DNA from: Collinsella aerofaciens
GTDB lineage: Bacteria; Actinomycetota; Coriobacteriia; Coriobacteriales; Coriobacteriaceae
Assembly: GCF_901212495.1 (NCBI RefSeq)
Contig: NZ_CAAKNY010000043.1
Span: 17,547-27,650, forward strand
Direction of reading: 5' to 3'
DNA length: 10,104 nucleotides
The notes under the pieces are model-generated. The model did no database searches and was not told the origin of the DNA. It saw only the letters and a program-made list of their open reading frames with translations. Made by a program: the position numbers and the translations under genes. Below, piece by piece: positions 1 through 5,812 of this stretch. Position 1 is the first letter of the stretch. Every line of letters starts with the position of its first letter.

Positions 1-1
1 T

Positions 2-44
2 AAAGGCCGCCGCGAAGGATGTGAATCCCTTCGCGGCGGCCTTT
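2..44. terminator. Strong hairpin, probable terminator of an upstream gene
   Basis: A 17-bp perfect stem (2-18 with 28-44) with a 9-base loop; the arms begin AAAGGCCGCC and end GGCGGCCTTT. The A and T ends let it work in either direction, although the T run is only three bases long. No coding sequence lies beside it in the window, so it probably ends a gene located to the left. Confidence 0.75.
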
Positions 45-93
45 GCGTTGGGCCGTTCGATTGATAGGTTCAACCTGCGGATGTAGCAAAACT

Positions 94-130
94 CCAGATA
101 AAACCGACCAAAATAAACCTGTCCCTTTTT
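94..130 (+). repeat. 37-base dispersed repeat, copy 1
   Basis: Begins CCAGATAAAACC and ends CCTGTCCCTTTTT. It matches copies at 7931-7967 and 10066-10102 with one difference (G instead of T at position 106). It is not palindromic. All three copies are on the same strand and lie shortly downstream of a terminator hairpin. Confidence 0.85.
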
Positions 131-229
131 AGTAGGGTTTTGGCTGTCTTGCGGTATCAAATCGCCGCAAGAAGCGCGGCGTTCGTACGCTTTTTTGACT
201 CGAATCGTCCCGTCGAGACACCTTGCGAG

Positions 230-352
230 CTAAGTGAGTAGACTTTTTGGCGCAAGGCGAGCACAAAGCGTATCTGCTTTAGTAAAACCGCAGGTCACAG
301 AGGTGGCTGTTTTGGGTGTGCTCGGCAGGTCGCGAAAAGTCTACTCACTTAG
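230..352. repeat. 123-base hairpin-forming element, copy 1
   Basis: Nearly identical to 8714-8836: same length, five substitutions (at 255, 278, 301, 308 and 335). Terminal inverted repeats CTAAGTGAGTAGACTTTT (230-247) and its complement (335-352) form an 18-bp stem. An inner stem CGAGCACA/TGTGCTCG (258-265 with 317-324) and an apical stem AAAACCGC/GCTGTTTT (284-291 with 306-313, one mismatch) are nested inside it. It could be a MITE-like non-autonomous element or a structured intergenic repeat. No obvious target duplication flanks it. Confidence 0.85.
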
Positions 353-503
353 GCTTACGGTGCTGGATATTCTGAGCAGGAACAGTTGAGCTTGGACGGC
401 GCGTATTGCCAGGCGATGCCGGCACTTGCGCCATGCTGGCTTGAGATTTTATAAAAACCGCAGGTAAAACGCATATTAGTTAGTTTTCGCCTCGTTTAGT
501 GCG

Positions 504-1226
504 CTAACCGATGGGTTCGGTGTATTTGGCGCGGTCGGTGCGTTGGATGCGCTTGGAGACATGGAGCGGGCGGCCGTCGGTGTCGTAGACGTAGTCGGTG
601 ATTAGGATTAGCGCCTGCCCGCGCTCGACGTTGAGTAAAAACGCCTCGTTTTGCGAGGCATAGCACACCTCAAAGGTCTTATGTCCCTGTGCCGGCGCAC
701 GATGGAACTCCTGGCGCAGCGTGGCGTAGAGTGAACCGTTGATATCGCGATCGATGAGCGACCCAAAGCTTGGCGGCAAATAGGTAGTCTCCAGGCACAG
801 TGGCGCATCGTCCAGGTAGCGCAGGCGGACAAGTTTGACGAGCTTGCTGCCCATGGCGGCGTCAAAGAACTTAGCTATGCTGCCGGCCGCCTTGGCATAG
901 CCCGAGTCCACGGTGCGCGTGGTGGGCTTCATACCCTGACCCTGCACCTGTGCCGTGTAGCTCGAAAACACCAGGTTGTTCTCGTGGAGCGCTGGCGTGT
1001 CGGCCACAAAGGCGCCGCGCCCGCGCTCGGTACGAATCAGACCCTCGTCAACTAACACCTTAAGCGCGTGGCGCACGGTGCTGCGCGAAAGCCCCGATTC
1101 GCCCATGAGCTCCATCTCGGACGGCAGCTTGTCTCCGCGCGCGTAGATGCCGGCGGCGATGCGGTCACGCAGCGTACCCGCCAAGCGTTCGTATTGGGCT
1201 AAGTTCTTTTTTGACGAAGTGCTCAT
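504..1226 (-). CDS. GntR family (HutC/UTRA type) transcriptional regulator
   Basis: This 240-residue protein has the HutC-subfamily architecture. An N-terminal winged helix-turn-helix (about residues 10-76) carries the GDKLPSEMEL and LSRSTVRHAL segments and the RTERGRGAFV wing. A UTRA effector-binding domain follows (about 90-235), with the typical LETTYLPPSFGSL stretch and the closing DGRPLHVSKRIQRTDRAKY. Length is normal for the family. Regulators of this class commonly repress sugar-phosphate or amino-sugar catabolic genes and are released by the phosphorylated substrate. It is transcribed divergently from the first SIS deglycase gene, and the 206-base gap between them is full of repeat motifs, so it very likely controls that gene and itself. 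Whether it also controls the PTS operon is not shown: the motifs there look different. No clear promoter of its own or downstream terminator was found. FrlR-like or NagR-like function is the closest guess. Confidence 0.92.
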   Translation of the reverse strand: MSTSSKKNLAQYERLAGTLRDRIAAGIYARGDKLPSEMELMGESGLSRSTVRHALKVLVDEGLIRTERGRGAFVADTPALHENNLVFSSYTAQVQGQGMKPTTRTVDSGYAKAAGSIAKFFDAAMGSKLVKLVRLRYLDDAPLCLETTYLPPSFGSLIDRDINGSLYATLRQEFHRAPAQGHKTFEVCYASQNEAFLLNVERGQALILITDYVYDTDGRPLHVSKRIQRTDRAKYTEPIG

Positions 1227-1235
1227 GCGAACAAC

Positions 1236-1256
1236 CTGTATCTAACTTGTATGCTT
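1236..1256. promoter_or_regulatory. Candidate GntR operator, site A
   Basis: The 20 bases TGTATCTAACTTGTATGCTT (1237-1256), plus the C before them, match site C (1375-1395) at 17 of 21 positions. The site contains two TGTAT words 11 bases apart (1237, 1248). It lies 10 bases upstream of the regulator start codon, a good place for autorepression. Assignment to this regulator is inference. Confidence 0.5.
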
Positions 1257-1267
1257 ACTGAACTAAG

Positions 1268-1282
1268 CATGTATCCAACATG
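1268..1282. promoter_or_regulatory. Candidate operator, inverted repeat CATGT-N5-ACATG
   Basis: CATGTATCCAACATG is a perfect 5-base inverted repeat around a 5-base centre. It contains another TGTAT word at 1270, exactly 22 bases after the one at 1248. It shares the TGTATNNAAC core with sites A and C. Confidence 0.45.
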
Positions 1283-1293
1283 ACAATAAAACC

Positions 1294-1325
1294 GCTGGTA
1301 ATTGATTGTCGATAACTTTACCAGC
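1294..1325. promoter_or_regulatory. Inverted repeat GCTGGTAA-N16-TTACCAGC enclosing a -35 box
   Basis: Two perfect 8-base arms (1294-1301 and 1318-1325) flank the TTGATT -35 candidate and touch the CATAAT -10 candidate of the SIS gene promoter. CTGGT/ACCAG half-sites recall those of NagR/DasR-type HutC regulators, although the 16-base spacing is wider than a single dimer site. An alternative is a repressor acting on two half-sites. Confidence 0.45.
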
Positions 1326-1330
1326 ATAAT
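1302..1330 (+). promoter_or_regulatory. Predicted sigma70-type promoter of the first SIS gene
   Basis: TTGATT (1302-1307) and CATAAT (1325-1330) are separated by 17 bases. Transcription would start near 1337 and leave a leader of about 95 bases that includes site C. The overlap with the GCTGGTAA inverted repeat suggests repression by occlusion. Confidence 0.5.
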
Positions 1331-1374
1331 TTCTAAGACAAATATAGCATACAACTAGTCGACATCGCTAAAAC

Positions 1375-1395
1375 ATGTATGTAACTTATATGCCT
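1375..1395. promoter_or_regulatory. Candidate GntR operator, site C
   Basis: The 20 bases TGTATGTAACTTATATGCCT (1376-1395) and the preceding A repeat site A at 17 of 21 positions. Its TGTAT/TATAT words are again 11 bases apart. It lies downstream of the predicted promoter and upstream of the SIS gene ribosome binding site, fitting a roadblock or looping role. A reversed half-site AGCATACAA lies at 1346-1354. Confidence 0.5.
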
Positions 1396-1432
1396 GTGAT
1401 GAGCATCAAACGAGAAGAAAGGCTGATGCACG

Positions 1433-2425
1433 ATGACTACTCAGGAACAGGTTAAGGATGTCGTCTCCCAGGTTTTGGCTGACAAGGCAGACAAGGGCGG
1501 CATCAAGCGCGTCGTGTGGATCGGCGCCGGCGGATCCAACGGCGGCAACTATCCTGCCCAGTACTTTATGGAGCACGAGGCCACGCAGGTCGTGAGCTCC
1601 AGCTACACCAGCAACGAGTTCGTGCACGCCACCCCGGCCTACGTCAACGAGAACACCCTGGCCGTCGTCGTGTCCATGCGCGGCACCAAGGAGACCATCG
1701 TCGCCGCCCAGGTCGCCAAGGACCACGGCGCCAGCACCATCGCCATCTATGTTGACGAGTCCGGCCTCACCGAGGTCTGCGACTACAAGATCCAGTACGA
1801 CAGCCTTGCCATCGACGAGTCCTGCATGGGCCGCACCAACTCCGCCGTCGTGACCATGATCGCCATGGAGCTCACGCAGCAGACCGAGGGCTATGCCGAG
1901 TACGAGACCGCTATGGCCGCTTTCGACTTGGTCGACCCCATCTATCGCAAGGCCGTCGAGTACACCCGTCCGCTTGCTGCCAAGTGGGCCGAGCAGAACG
2001 CCGACAAGCCCTGCATCAACGTCATGGCTCAGGGTCCGCTCTTTGGTGCCGCCTACGTCTTTAGCATCTGCAACGTGCAGGAGATGCTGCAGATCGACTC
2101 CTGCACCATCAACACCTGCGACTTCTTCCACGGTCCCTTCGAGATCTTGGACAAGCGTACCTCGCTGTTCCAGCTCATCAGCGTCGGCCGCAGCCGCTGC
2201 AACGACGAGCGCGGCATCCGCTTCGTCAACCAGTACGGTGGCGAGCGCGTCTATCAGCTCGACGCCAAGGAGCTCGGCCTCAACGACATCAAGGACAGCG
2301 TGAGCGAATACTTCAACCACCTGATCTTTGCGCCGATTCTCAACAACGTGTACATGCGCGCGCTCTCTGCCGTCACCCACAAGGACTACATGACGCGCCG
2401 CTACATGTGGAAGCTCGAGTATTAG
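1433..2425 (+). CDS. SIS-domain protein, sugar-amine 6-phosphate deglycase-like (FrlB/GfrE/GfrF family), paralog 1
   Basis: This 330-residue cytoplasmic protein has two SIS (phosphosugar isomerase) folds. A GAGGSNGG loop lies at 31-38, and the phosphate-binding segment SMRGTKET at 81-88 is one residue shorter and less canonical than the SLGGSTPET of its paralog. His233 in FFHGPFE and Glu217, 16 residues before it, match the catalytic Glu/His pair of FrlB and FraB deglycases and of GlmS isomerase (E488/H504). The C-terminus RRYMWKLEY resembles the RRYYGGLVEY end of E. coli FrlB. The family cleaves 6-phosphorylated Amadori or Heyns compounds to hexose 6-phosphate and free amine; the exact substrate here is unknown. 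Start: ATG with AAAGG 10 bases upstream. It is divergent from the GntR regulator and followed by its own terminator, so it is probably transcribed alone. TCDFFHGP replaces the TGEYFHGP of the paralog, suggesting a different substrate. Confidence 0.88.
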   Translation: MTTQEQVKDVVSQVLADKADKGGIKRVVWIGAGGSNGGNYPAQYFMEHEATQVVSSSYTSNEFVHATPAYVNENTLAVVVSMRGTKETIVAAQVAKDHGASTIAIYVDESGLTEVCDYKIQYDSLAIDESCMGRTNSAVVTMIAMELTQQTEGYAEYETAMAAFDLVDPIYRKAVEYTRPLAAKWAEQNADKPCINVMAQGPLFGAAYVFSICNVQEMLQIDSCTINTCDFFHGPFEILDKRTSLFQLISVGRSRCNDERGIRFVNQYGGERVYQLDAKELGLNDIKDSVSEYFNHLIFAPILNNVYMRALSAVTHKDYMTRRYMWKLEY

Positions 2426-2452
2426 GTCCGCCGTTCTACCGAACGGCGGACC
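2425..2452 (+). other. 12-bp hairpin starting at the stop codon of the SIS gene
   Basis: GGTCCGCCGTTC (2425-2436) pairs perfectly with GAACGGCGGACC (2441-2452) around a TACC tetraloop. The first base of the stem is the last base of the TAG stop. No T run follows, so it is more likely an mRNA 3' stabiliser or a pause site than a terminator. Confidence 0.6.
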
Positions 2453-2499
2453 AGCCGACGCTGCGCGGGCCGCATTTGGACAATCTGACGTTCAACTTC

Positions 2500-2534
2500 A
2501 AGGGCGCGACCAGAAGGTCAGCGCCCTTTCGTTT
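2500..2534 (+). terminator. Rho-independent terminator after the first SIS gene
   Basis: AAGGGCGC (2500-2507) pairs with GCGCCCTT (2521-2528). The stem continues inward as GACC/GGTC around an AGAA loop with one bulged A (2520). TTTCGTTT follows. It lies 75 bases after the SIS stop and separates that gene from the permease gene. Confidence 0.8.
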
Positions 2535-2604
2535 CACGTCACCTTGCCTCAAATGCGACCCGCTCGCTGACTTATGCTCAACCAGCGGTGCCTTAGACGT
2601 TGGT

Positions 2605-2662
2605 GTACTCATTGGGGACGTTCTTGGATGATTAGTCATCCAAGAACGTCCCCAATGAGTAC
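2605..2662. repeat. 27-bp perfect palindrome, REP-like
   Basis: Arms 2605-2631 and 2636-2662 are perfect reverse complements around a TTAG loop. The left arm begins GTACTCATTGGGGACG and ends TTGGATGA. The 11 bases CCCAATGAGTA at the right end (2651-2661) are repeated in tandem at 2662-2672. It resembles the stand-alone palindromes mobilised by REP-associated Y1 transposases, but no such transposase is in the window. It could also block transcription in both directions. Confidence 0.8.
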
Positions 2663-2710
2663 CCAATGAGTATGTGGGGAAGCATATTTTCCCGTTCGCC
2701 GATTTCAGTC

Positions 2711-2737
2711 TTGATAAATGTATATAACGACTATAAC
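2711..2737 (+). promoter_or_regulatory. Possible promoter of the EamA permease gene
   Basis: TTGATA (2711-2716) and TATAAC (2732-2737) are spaced 15 bases apart, shorter than ideal. The word TATAACG occurs twice (2723-2729 and 2732-2738), and its extension TATAACGT (2732-2739) is the complement of ACGTTATA in the PTS promoter (4009-4016), hinting at shared control. The assignment is tentative. Confidence 0.35.
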
Positions 2738-2765
2738 GTAGCATGAAACATATTGGAAACAATAC

Positions 2766-2773
2766 AGAGGAGG
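2766..2773 (+). promoter_or_regulatory. Ribosome binding site that decides a TTG start
   Basis: AGAGGAGG lies 5 bases before the in-frame TTG at 2779. The ATG at 2743 has no comparable signal upstream, so translation most likely begins at the TTG. Confidence 0.75.
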
Positions 2774-2778
2774 CTGCG

Positions 2779-3861
2779 TTGAAGAAAAGCAATCTGGGCT
2801 ATGTGCTGGTGCTGATCGCCGCGCTTATGTGGGGCACCATCGGAATCTTTGTTAACGGAATATCGGCCCTGGGCGTTTCGTCCCAGAGCATGGCTGCCTT
2901 TCGCTTGTTGGTCGGTGCGCTTATCTTGGAGCCGGTCCTGATGTTTATGGGCTGCCGTTCGGGTGAGGGGTCTACCGTGGCTCAGGGCCCACTGGCTCTG
3001 TTCAAGGCAAGCCCTAAAGAGCTCGTTCCCTGCGCGCTTGTCGGTATCGTCGGTTTGGCCGCCGCTAACACCTGCTATTACGAGTGCATGGGCGAGGTGG
3101 GTATGTCCACGGCCTCGGTGCTGCTCTACACCTCGCCGGTGTTTGGCGTCATGCTCGGCCGCGTGCTTTATCGCGAGGACGTGACCCCCAACAAGCTCGT
3201 CGCCATCGTCTTCAACACTGTGGGTTGCGTGCTCGCGGTGACGAGCGGCGACCTGTCCGGTTTCCATTTCTCGGCTTGGGGCGTCGCGTCGGGTGTGATC
3301 GCTGGACTTTGCGGTGCACTGCTGGCTGTGTTTAGCCGTATGGCCACCAAGACGCTGCATCCGCTGGCGGTGACGTTTTGGGGCTTTGTCTTTGGCGGAT
3401 GCTTTATGGCAGCGCTTTCGGCTCCGTGGTCCGATATGGCCTCGGCTATGTCCCCGCAGCTCATTTTGCTGTTCGGGGGCTTTGGCTTTATTCCGACAGC
3501 TCTTGCGTACATCTTCTATATGCAAGGCCTTTCGATGGATCTTGAGACGTCGAAGGTGCCGGTCGTGGCTTCGTTCGAAACCGTGGCGACCGTTCTGGTC
3601 GGTATTGGCGTCTATGCCGAGTCCTCCGGCGCGATCAAGGTCCTGGGCATTGTGCTGGTGCTCATGTCCATCCTGATTATGAACACCGACCTCTCCAAGC
3701 TGCGCAACAGCGTCATTGTCAAACGTATTGTCGAGAGCATGACCTTTAAGCCCAACGCGTGGTGGACGGAGAAATCGCAGGACATGGATCTGTTCCGCGA
3801 GCGCACGGGCATTGCTCTGGAGCCCACCGTGCAGGAAAGCCCCTGGTACTTCGTGCGATAG
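2779..3861 (+). CDS. EamA/DMT-superfamily membrane permease
   Basis: An integral membrane protein of about 360 residues in the drug/metabolite transporter fold: ten hydrophobic segments in two EamA halves, opening with LGYVLVLIAALMWGTIGIF. The second half carries the family's closing pattern, with ALAYIFYMQGLS, KVPVVASFETVATVLVG and VLGIVLVLMSILIMN. Proteins of this family usually move amino acids, nucleotides or other small metabolites, often outward. A polar tail of nearly 60 residues follows the last membrane segment (ending VQESPWYFVR), so the protein is longer than the usual 290-310. The start is taken as TTG because of the AGAGGAGG site; an ATG 12 codons earlier (2743) is the alternative. 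The gene sits between the first SIS gene and the PTS operon. A role in exporting the amino acid freed by the deglycases, or importing the substrate, is possible but not shown. Confidence 0.88.
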   Translation: MKKSNLGYVLVLIAALMWGTIGIFVNGISALGVSSQSMAAFRLLVGALILEPVLMFMGCRSGEGSTVAQGPLALFKASPKELVPCALVGIVGLAAANTCYYECMGEVGMSTASVLLYTSPVFGVMLGRVLYREDVTPNKLVAIVFNTVGCVLAVTSGDLSGFHFSAWGVASGVIAGLCGALLAVFSRMATKTLHPLAVTFWGFVFGGCFMAALSAPWSDMASAMSPQLILLFGGFGFIPTALAYIFYMQGLSMDLETSKVPVVASFETVATVLVGIGVYAESSGAIKVLGIVLVLMSILIMNTDLSKLRNSVIVKRIVESMTFKPNAWWTEKSQDMDLFRERTGIALEPTVQESPWYFVR

Positions 3862-3920
3862 AAGATTGCGCGCAGGGTCTGACTTGGGGTTATCCAGCCA
3901 GCGCCGGCATACCCAGCCCC

Positions 3921-3937
3921 AACGTTTCAAGTACGTT
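3921..3937. promoter_or_regulatory. Small inverted repeat AACGT-N7-ACGTT
   Basis: AACGT (3921-3925) and ACGTT (3933-3937) recur with N5 spacing at 3999-4013 over the PTS -10 box. The 78-base separation would suit looping by a DNA-binding protein. The arms are short, so chance is possible. Confidence 0.3.
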
Positions 3938-3939
3938 AA

Positions 3940-3974
3940 ACCCGTCAACGGTCGATTTTCACCCGCAAACGGTC
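3940..3974 (+). promoter_or_regulatory. Phased direct repeat ACCCG-N2-AACGGTC, candidate activator site
   Basis: ACCCGTCAACGGTC (3940-3953) and ACCCGCAAACGGTC (3961-3974) match at 12 of 14 positions and start exactly 21 bases apart, two helical turns. They would be centred near -78 and -57 of the PTS promoter, typical for an activator that binds as a tandem dimer. Confidence 0.5.
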
Positions 3975-3998
3975 TTTATACTAATTAGCAATATAAGC

Positions 3999-4018
3999 AA
4001 CGTATAAGACGTTATAAT
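3999..4018 (+). promoter_or_regulatory. PTS operon -10 box overlapping an inverted repeat
   Basis: TATAAT at 4013-4018 is a perfect -10, but no acceptable -35 lies 16-18 bases upstream. The inverted repeat AACGT-N5-ACGTT (3999-4013) overlaps the box. TATAAG/TATAAG/TATAAT words start at 3992, 4003 and 4013, about one helical turn apart. This fits a promoter that needs an activator. No sigma54-type -24/-12 pair was seen. Confidence 0.55.
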
Positions 4019-4044
4019 GACCATAATGAAAAGGAGGAGGCAAG

Positions 4045-4968
4045 ATGAATCAGATCATTCTCGCATCTCATGGTGGCCTGGCTGCAGGCGCCAAAGACAC
4101 GCTCGAGATGGTTCTCGGCGACGTGTCGAACGTCCACGTCGTGTCGCTTGCTCGTGACGACAAGGAACCCATCACCAATAAGGTTGAGACTATGATCGCC
4201 ACGTTCAATGCGGACGACACCGTATATGTGCTAACCGATATGCTCGGCAGCTCGGTCAACAACAGCGTGGTCGAGCTTTCCCGCAACGGTGCGGCATTCA
4301 CGGTGATCAGCGGTTTCAACATTCCGCTGGCGCTGACGCTCGCTATGAGCCCCGTCCCCATCAAGGGTGCCGAGCTCGCGGCCCTCATCAACGAGGCCCG
4401 TACCGGTCTGACCAACCCCAACGCCCCGGTCGAGGTTGCCGCGGCTCCCGCCAAGAAGGCCAAGGTGCCCCGTCACAGCTCCGGTCCCGCCAAGATTGTC
4501 CTCGCGCGTCTTGACTACCGTCTGCTGCACGGCCAGGTCGTTTTTACCTGGACCACCAAGGTTCAGGCTGAGCGCATCATCGTCGTCGACAACGCTGCCG
4601 CCAACGATGACATCAAGAAGGACGCTCTTAAGCTGGCCAAGCCCCAGGGCGTTCGCCTGAACGTCTTCACCGTCGAGCGTGCCCTCGTCAAGATGGACAA
4701 GCTCAACACCCTCGGCGAGCGCGTCATGTTCATCTTTGGTAACACGGCCGAGATGCTGCGGTTCTGCCAGGGCTACAAGCTCGACGCCATCAACCTGGGC
4801 GCCACTGCCAACCACGACGGTGCCGATCAGATTGGCGGCAAGGACAGCTCCGTCTTCTTCGACGCCACCCAGAAGGCCGACGTCAACCAGCTGCTCGACA
4901 TGGGCATCAAGCTCTACGTCCAGCAGACCCCTCCATATCAGAGCGTCGACATCGACGCCAAGCTGTGA
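4045..4968 (+). CDS. PTS mannose-family fused EIIA-EIIB component
   Basis: A 307-residue cytoplasmic phosphocarrier. Residues 1-125 form a mannose-type EIIA domain with the phosphorylated His9 in LASHGGLA and the TDMLGSSVNN loop near Asp65. An Ala/Pro/Lys-rich linker (about 127-148) leads to an EIIB domain whose phosphorylated His162 lies in ARLDYRLLHGQVVFTW. The protein passes phosphate from HPr through both His residues to sugar carried by EIIC/EIID. The EIIB motif has Tyr where mannose and fructose transporters usually have a second Asp (RIDDRLIHGQ), suggesting a different substrate group. The ATG start follows AAGGAGGAGG, one of the best ribosome binding sites in the window. It is the first gene of the operon, 36 bases before EIIC. 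With the neighbouring deglycase, an Amadori- or Heyns-type sugar-amine substrate is inferred. Confidence 0.93.
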   Translation: MNQIILASHGGLAAGAKDTLEMVLGDVSNVHVVSLARDDKEPITNKVETMIATFNADDTVYVLTDMLGSSVNNSVVELSRNGAAFTVISGFNIPLALTLAMSPVPIKGAELAALINEARTGLTNPNAPVEVAAAPAKKAKVPRHSSGPAKIVLARLDYRLLHGQVVFTWTTKVQAERIIVVDNAAANDDIKKDALKLAKPQGVRLNVFTVERALVKMDKLNTLGERVMFIFGNTAEMLRFCQGYKLDAINLGATANHDGADQIGGKDSSVFFDATQKADVNQLLDMGIKLYVQQTPPYQSVDIDAKL

Positions 4969-5004
4969 TCAACCAGGCCTTTGCCTGACTGAAAGGAGAA
5001 GGGT

Positions 5005-5799
5005 ATGAATACGTTCATCAGTGCGGTGCTCGTCGGCCTCGTCGGCGTGTTCTGCATGTGGGACTCCCGCCTGCTCGGTCGTCTTAACTTCGAGCAGCCC
5101 CTCGTTGGCGCTACGCTCGTCGGTCTGCTGCTGGGCGATGTGCCCACCGGCCTTGCCGTCGGTGCCGCCGTCGAGCTCGTGTCCATGGGCCTGGTGCAGG
5201 TCGGCGCCGCCGTTCCGCCCGATATGGTCCTGGGCGGCATCGTGGCCGCTGCCTTTGCGTGCCTGACCGATGCTTCTGCCGAGACCGCCATGACGATCGC
5301 CATCCCGGTCGCCGTCCTGGGTCAGCTTCTCGGCATCGTGTTCCGTTCCATCATCGCCGCCCTCACCCATGTGGCGGATAGCGCGATCGATAGCGGAAAG
5401 TTCAAGACCGCTTACCGTATGCATATCTGCGCCGGCTCTGGTCTGTACGCCGTCATGTACTTCCTGCCGATCTTCCTCGCTGTCTTTGTTGGCACCGACC
5501 TGGTTCAGGCCATCGTCAACATGGTTCCCGAGTGGCTGTCCACTGGTCTTAACGTTTCGACCAAGATCATGACCGCCTACGGCTTGGCCCTGCTGCTCAC
5601 CATGATGATCAAGAAGGGTATGACTCCGTTTCTGTTCATCGGCTTCCTGCTCGCCGCTTACCTCAAGCTGTCCGTCATCGCGGTCGCTCTGATCGGTGTG
5701 TGCCTGGCTATCATCTTCATGGGCTTCAAGTTCAACGGTTCCCATGCAGCTGCTGGTGTCGATTCCGACTACGATCCGCTCGAAGACGACGAAGACTAA
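5005..5799 (+). CDS. PTS mannose-family EIIC membrane component
   Basis: A 264-residue membrane protein whose N-terminus (MNTFISAVLVGLVGVFCMWD), QPLVGATLVGLLLGDVPTG and VELVSMGLVQVGAAVPPD are hallmarks of mannose-type EIIC. Several hydrophobic helices follow, ending near residue 245. With EIID it forms the sugar-translocating channel. The last 14 or so residues are very acidic (DSDYDPLEDDED) and presumably cytoplasmic; such a tail is unusual and could contact the EIIAB protein. The ATG start is preceded by AAAGGAGAA (4992-5000). The gene follows EIIAB by 36 bases and overlaps nothing, but its TAA stop forms part of the EIID ribosome binding site, so the two are probably translationally coupled. 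Confidence 0.93.
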   Translation: MNTFISAVLVGLVGVFCMWDSRLLGRLNFEQPLVGATLVGLLLGDVPTGLAVGAAVELVSMGLVQVGAAVPPDMVLGGIVAAAFACLTDASAETAMTIAIPVAVLGQLLGIVFRSIIAALTHVADSAIDSGKFKTAYRMHICAGSGLYAVMYFLPIFLAVFVGTDLVQAIVNMVPEWLSTGLNVSTKIMTAYGLALLLTMMIKKGMTPFLFIGFLLAAYLKLSVIAVALIGVCLAIIFMGFKFNGSHAAAGVDSDYDPLEDDED

Positions 5800-5805
5800 G
5801 GAGGA
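5798..5805 (+). promoter_or_regulatory. EIID ribosome binding site overlapping the EIIC stop
   Basis: AAGGAGGA begins inside the TAA stop of EIIC and lies 7 bases before the EIID ATG at 5813. Ribosomes ending EIIC can restart directly, which would keep EIIC and EIID in equal amounts. It fixes the EIID start against longer open frames. Confidence 0.8.
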
Positions 5806-5812
5806 ACACACT

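Larger units (their letters stand above)
45..503. other. Gene-free stretch carrying dispersed repeats
   Basis: No credible coding sequence is visible here. It contains one copy of the 37-base repeat (94-130), a small hairpin TCTTGCGG/CCGCAAGA (147-154 with 165-172), a weak GCGT/ACGC stem followed by six T (179-196), one copy of the 123-base element (230-352), and an extra copy of the 12-mer AAAACCGCAGGT (454-465) that also occurs inside the 123-base element. Positions 353-450 show nothing recognisable. Confidence 0.6.

Noticed and set aside
179..196. GCGT/ACGC stem plus six T as a terminator
   Set aside because: The stem is only four base pairs long, too weak to call on its own.
1406..2380. 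Long open frame on the minus strand, 324 codons
   Set aside because: Antisense shadow of the first SIS gene. Its low-complexity Val/Asp/Gly/Leu content is what reverse-reading of GC-rich codons gives, with no recognisable domain.
3884..3922. TTGGGG/CCCCAA pair after the permease gene as a terminator
   Set aside because: The stem is only 6 bp with a 27-base loop and no T run, so a terminator call is not supported.
3900..4044. Sigma54 promoter with LevR-type control of the PTS
   Set aside because: No GG-N10-GC type -24/-12 pair was seen at a suitable place, and a perfect TATAAT is present.
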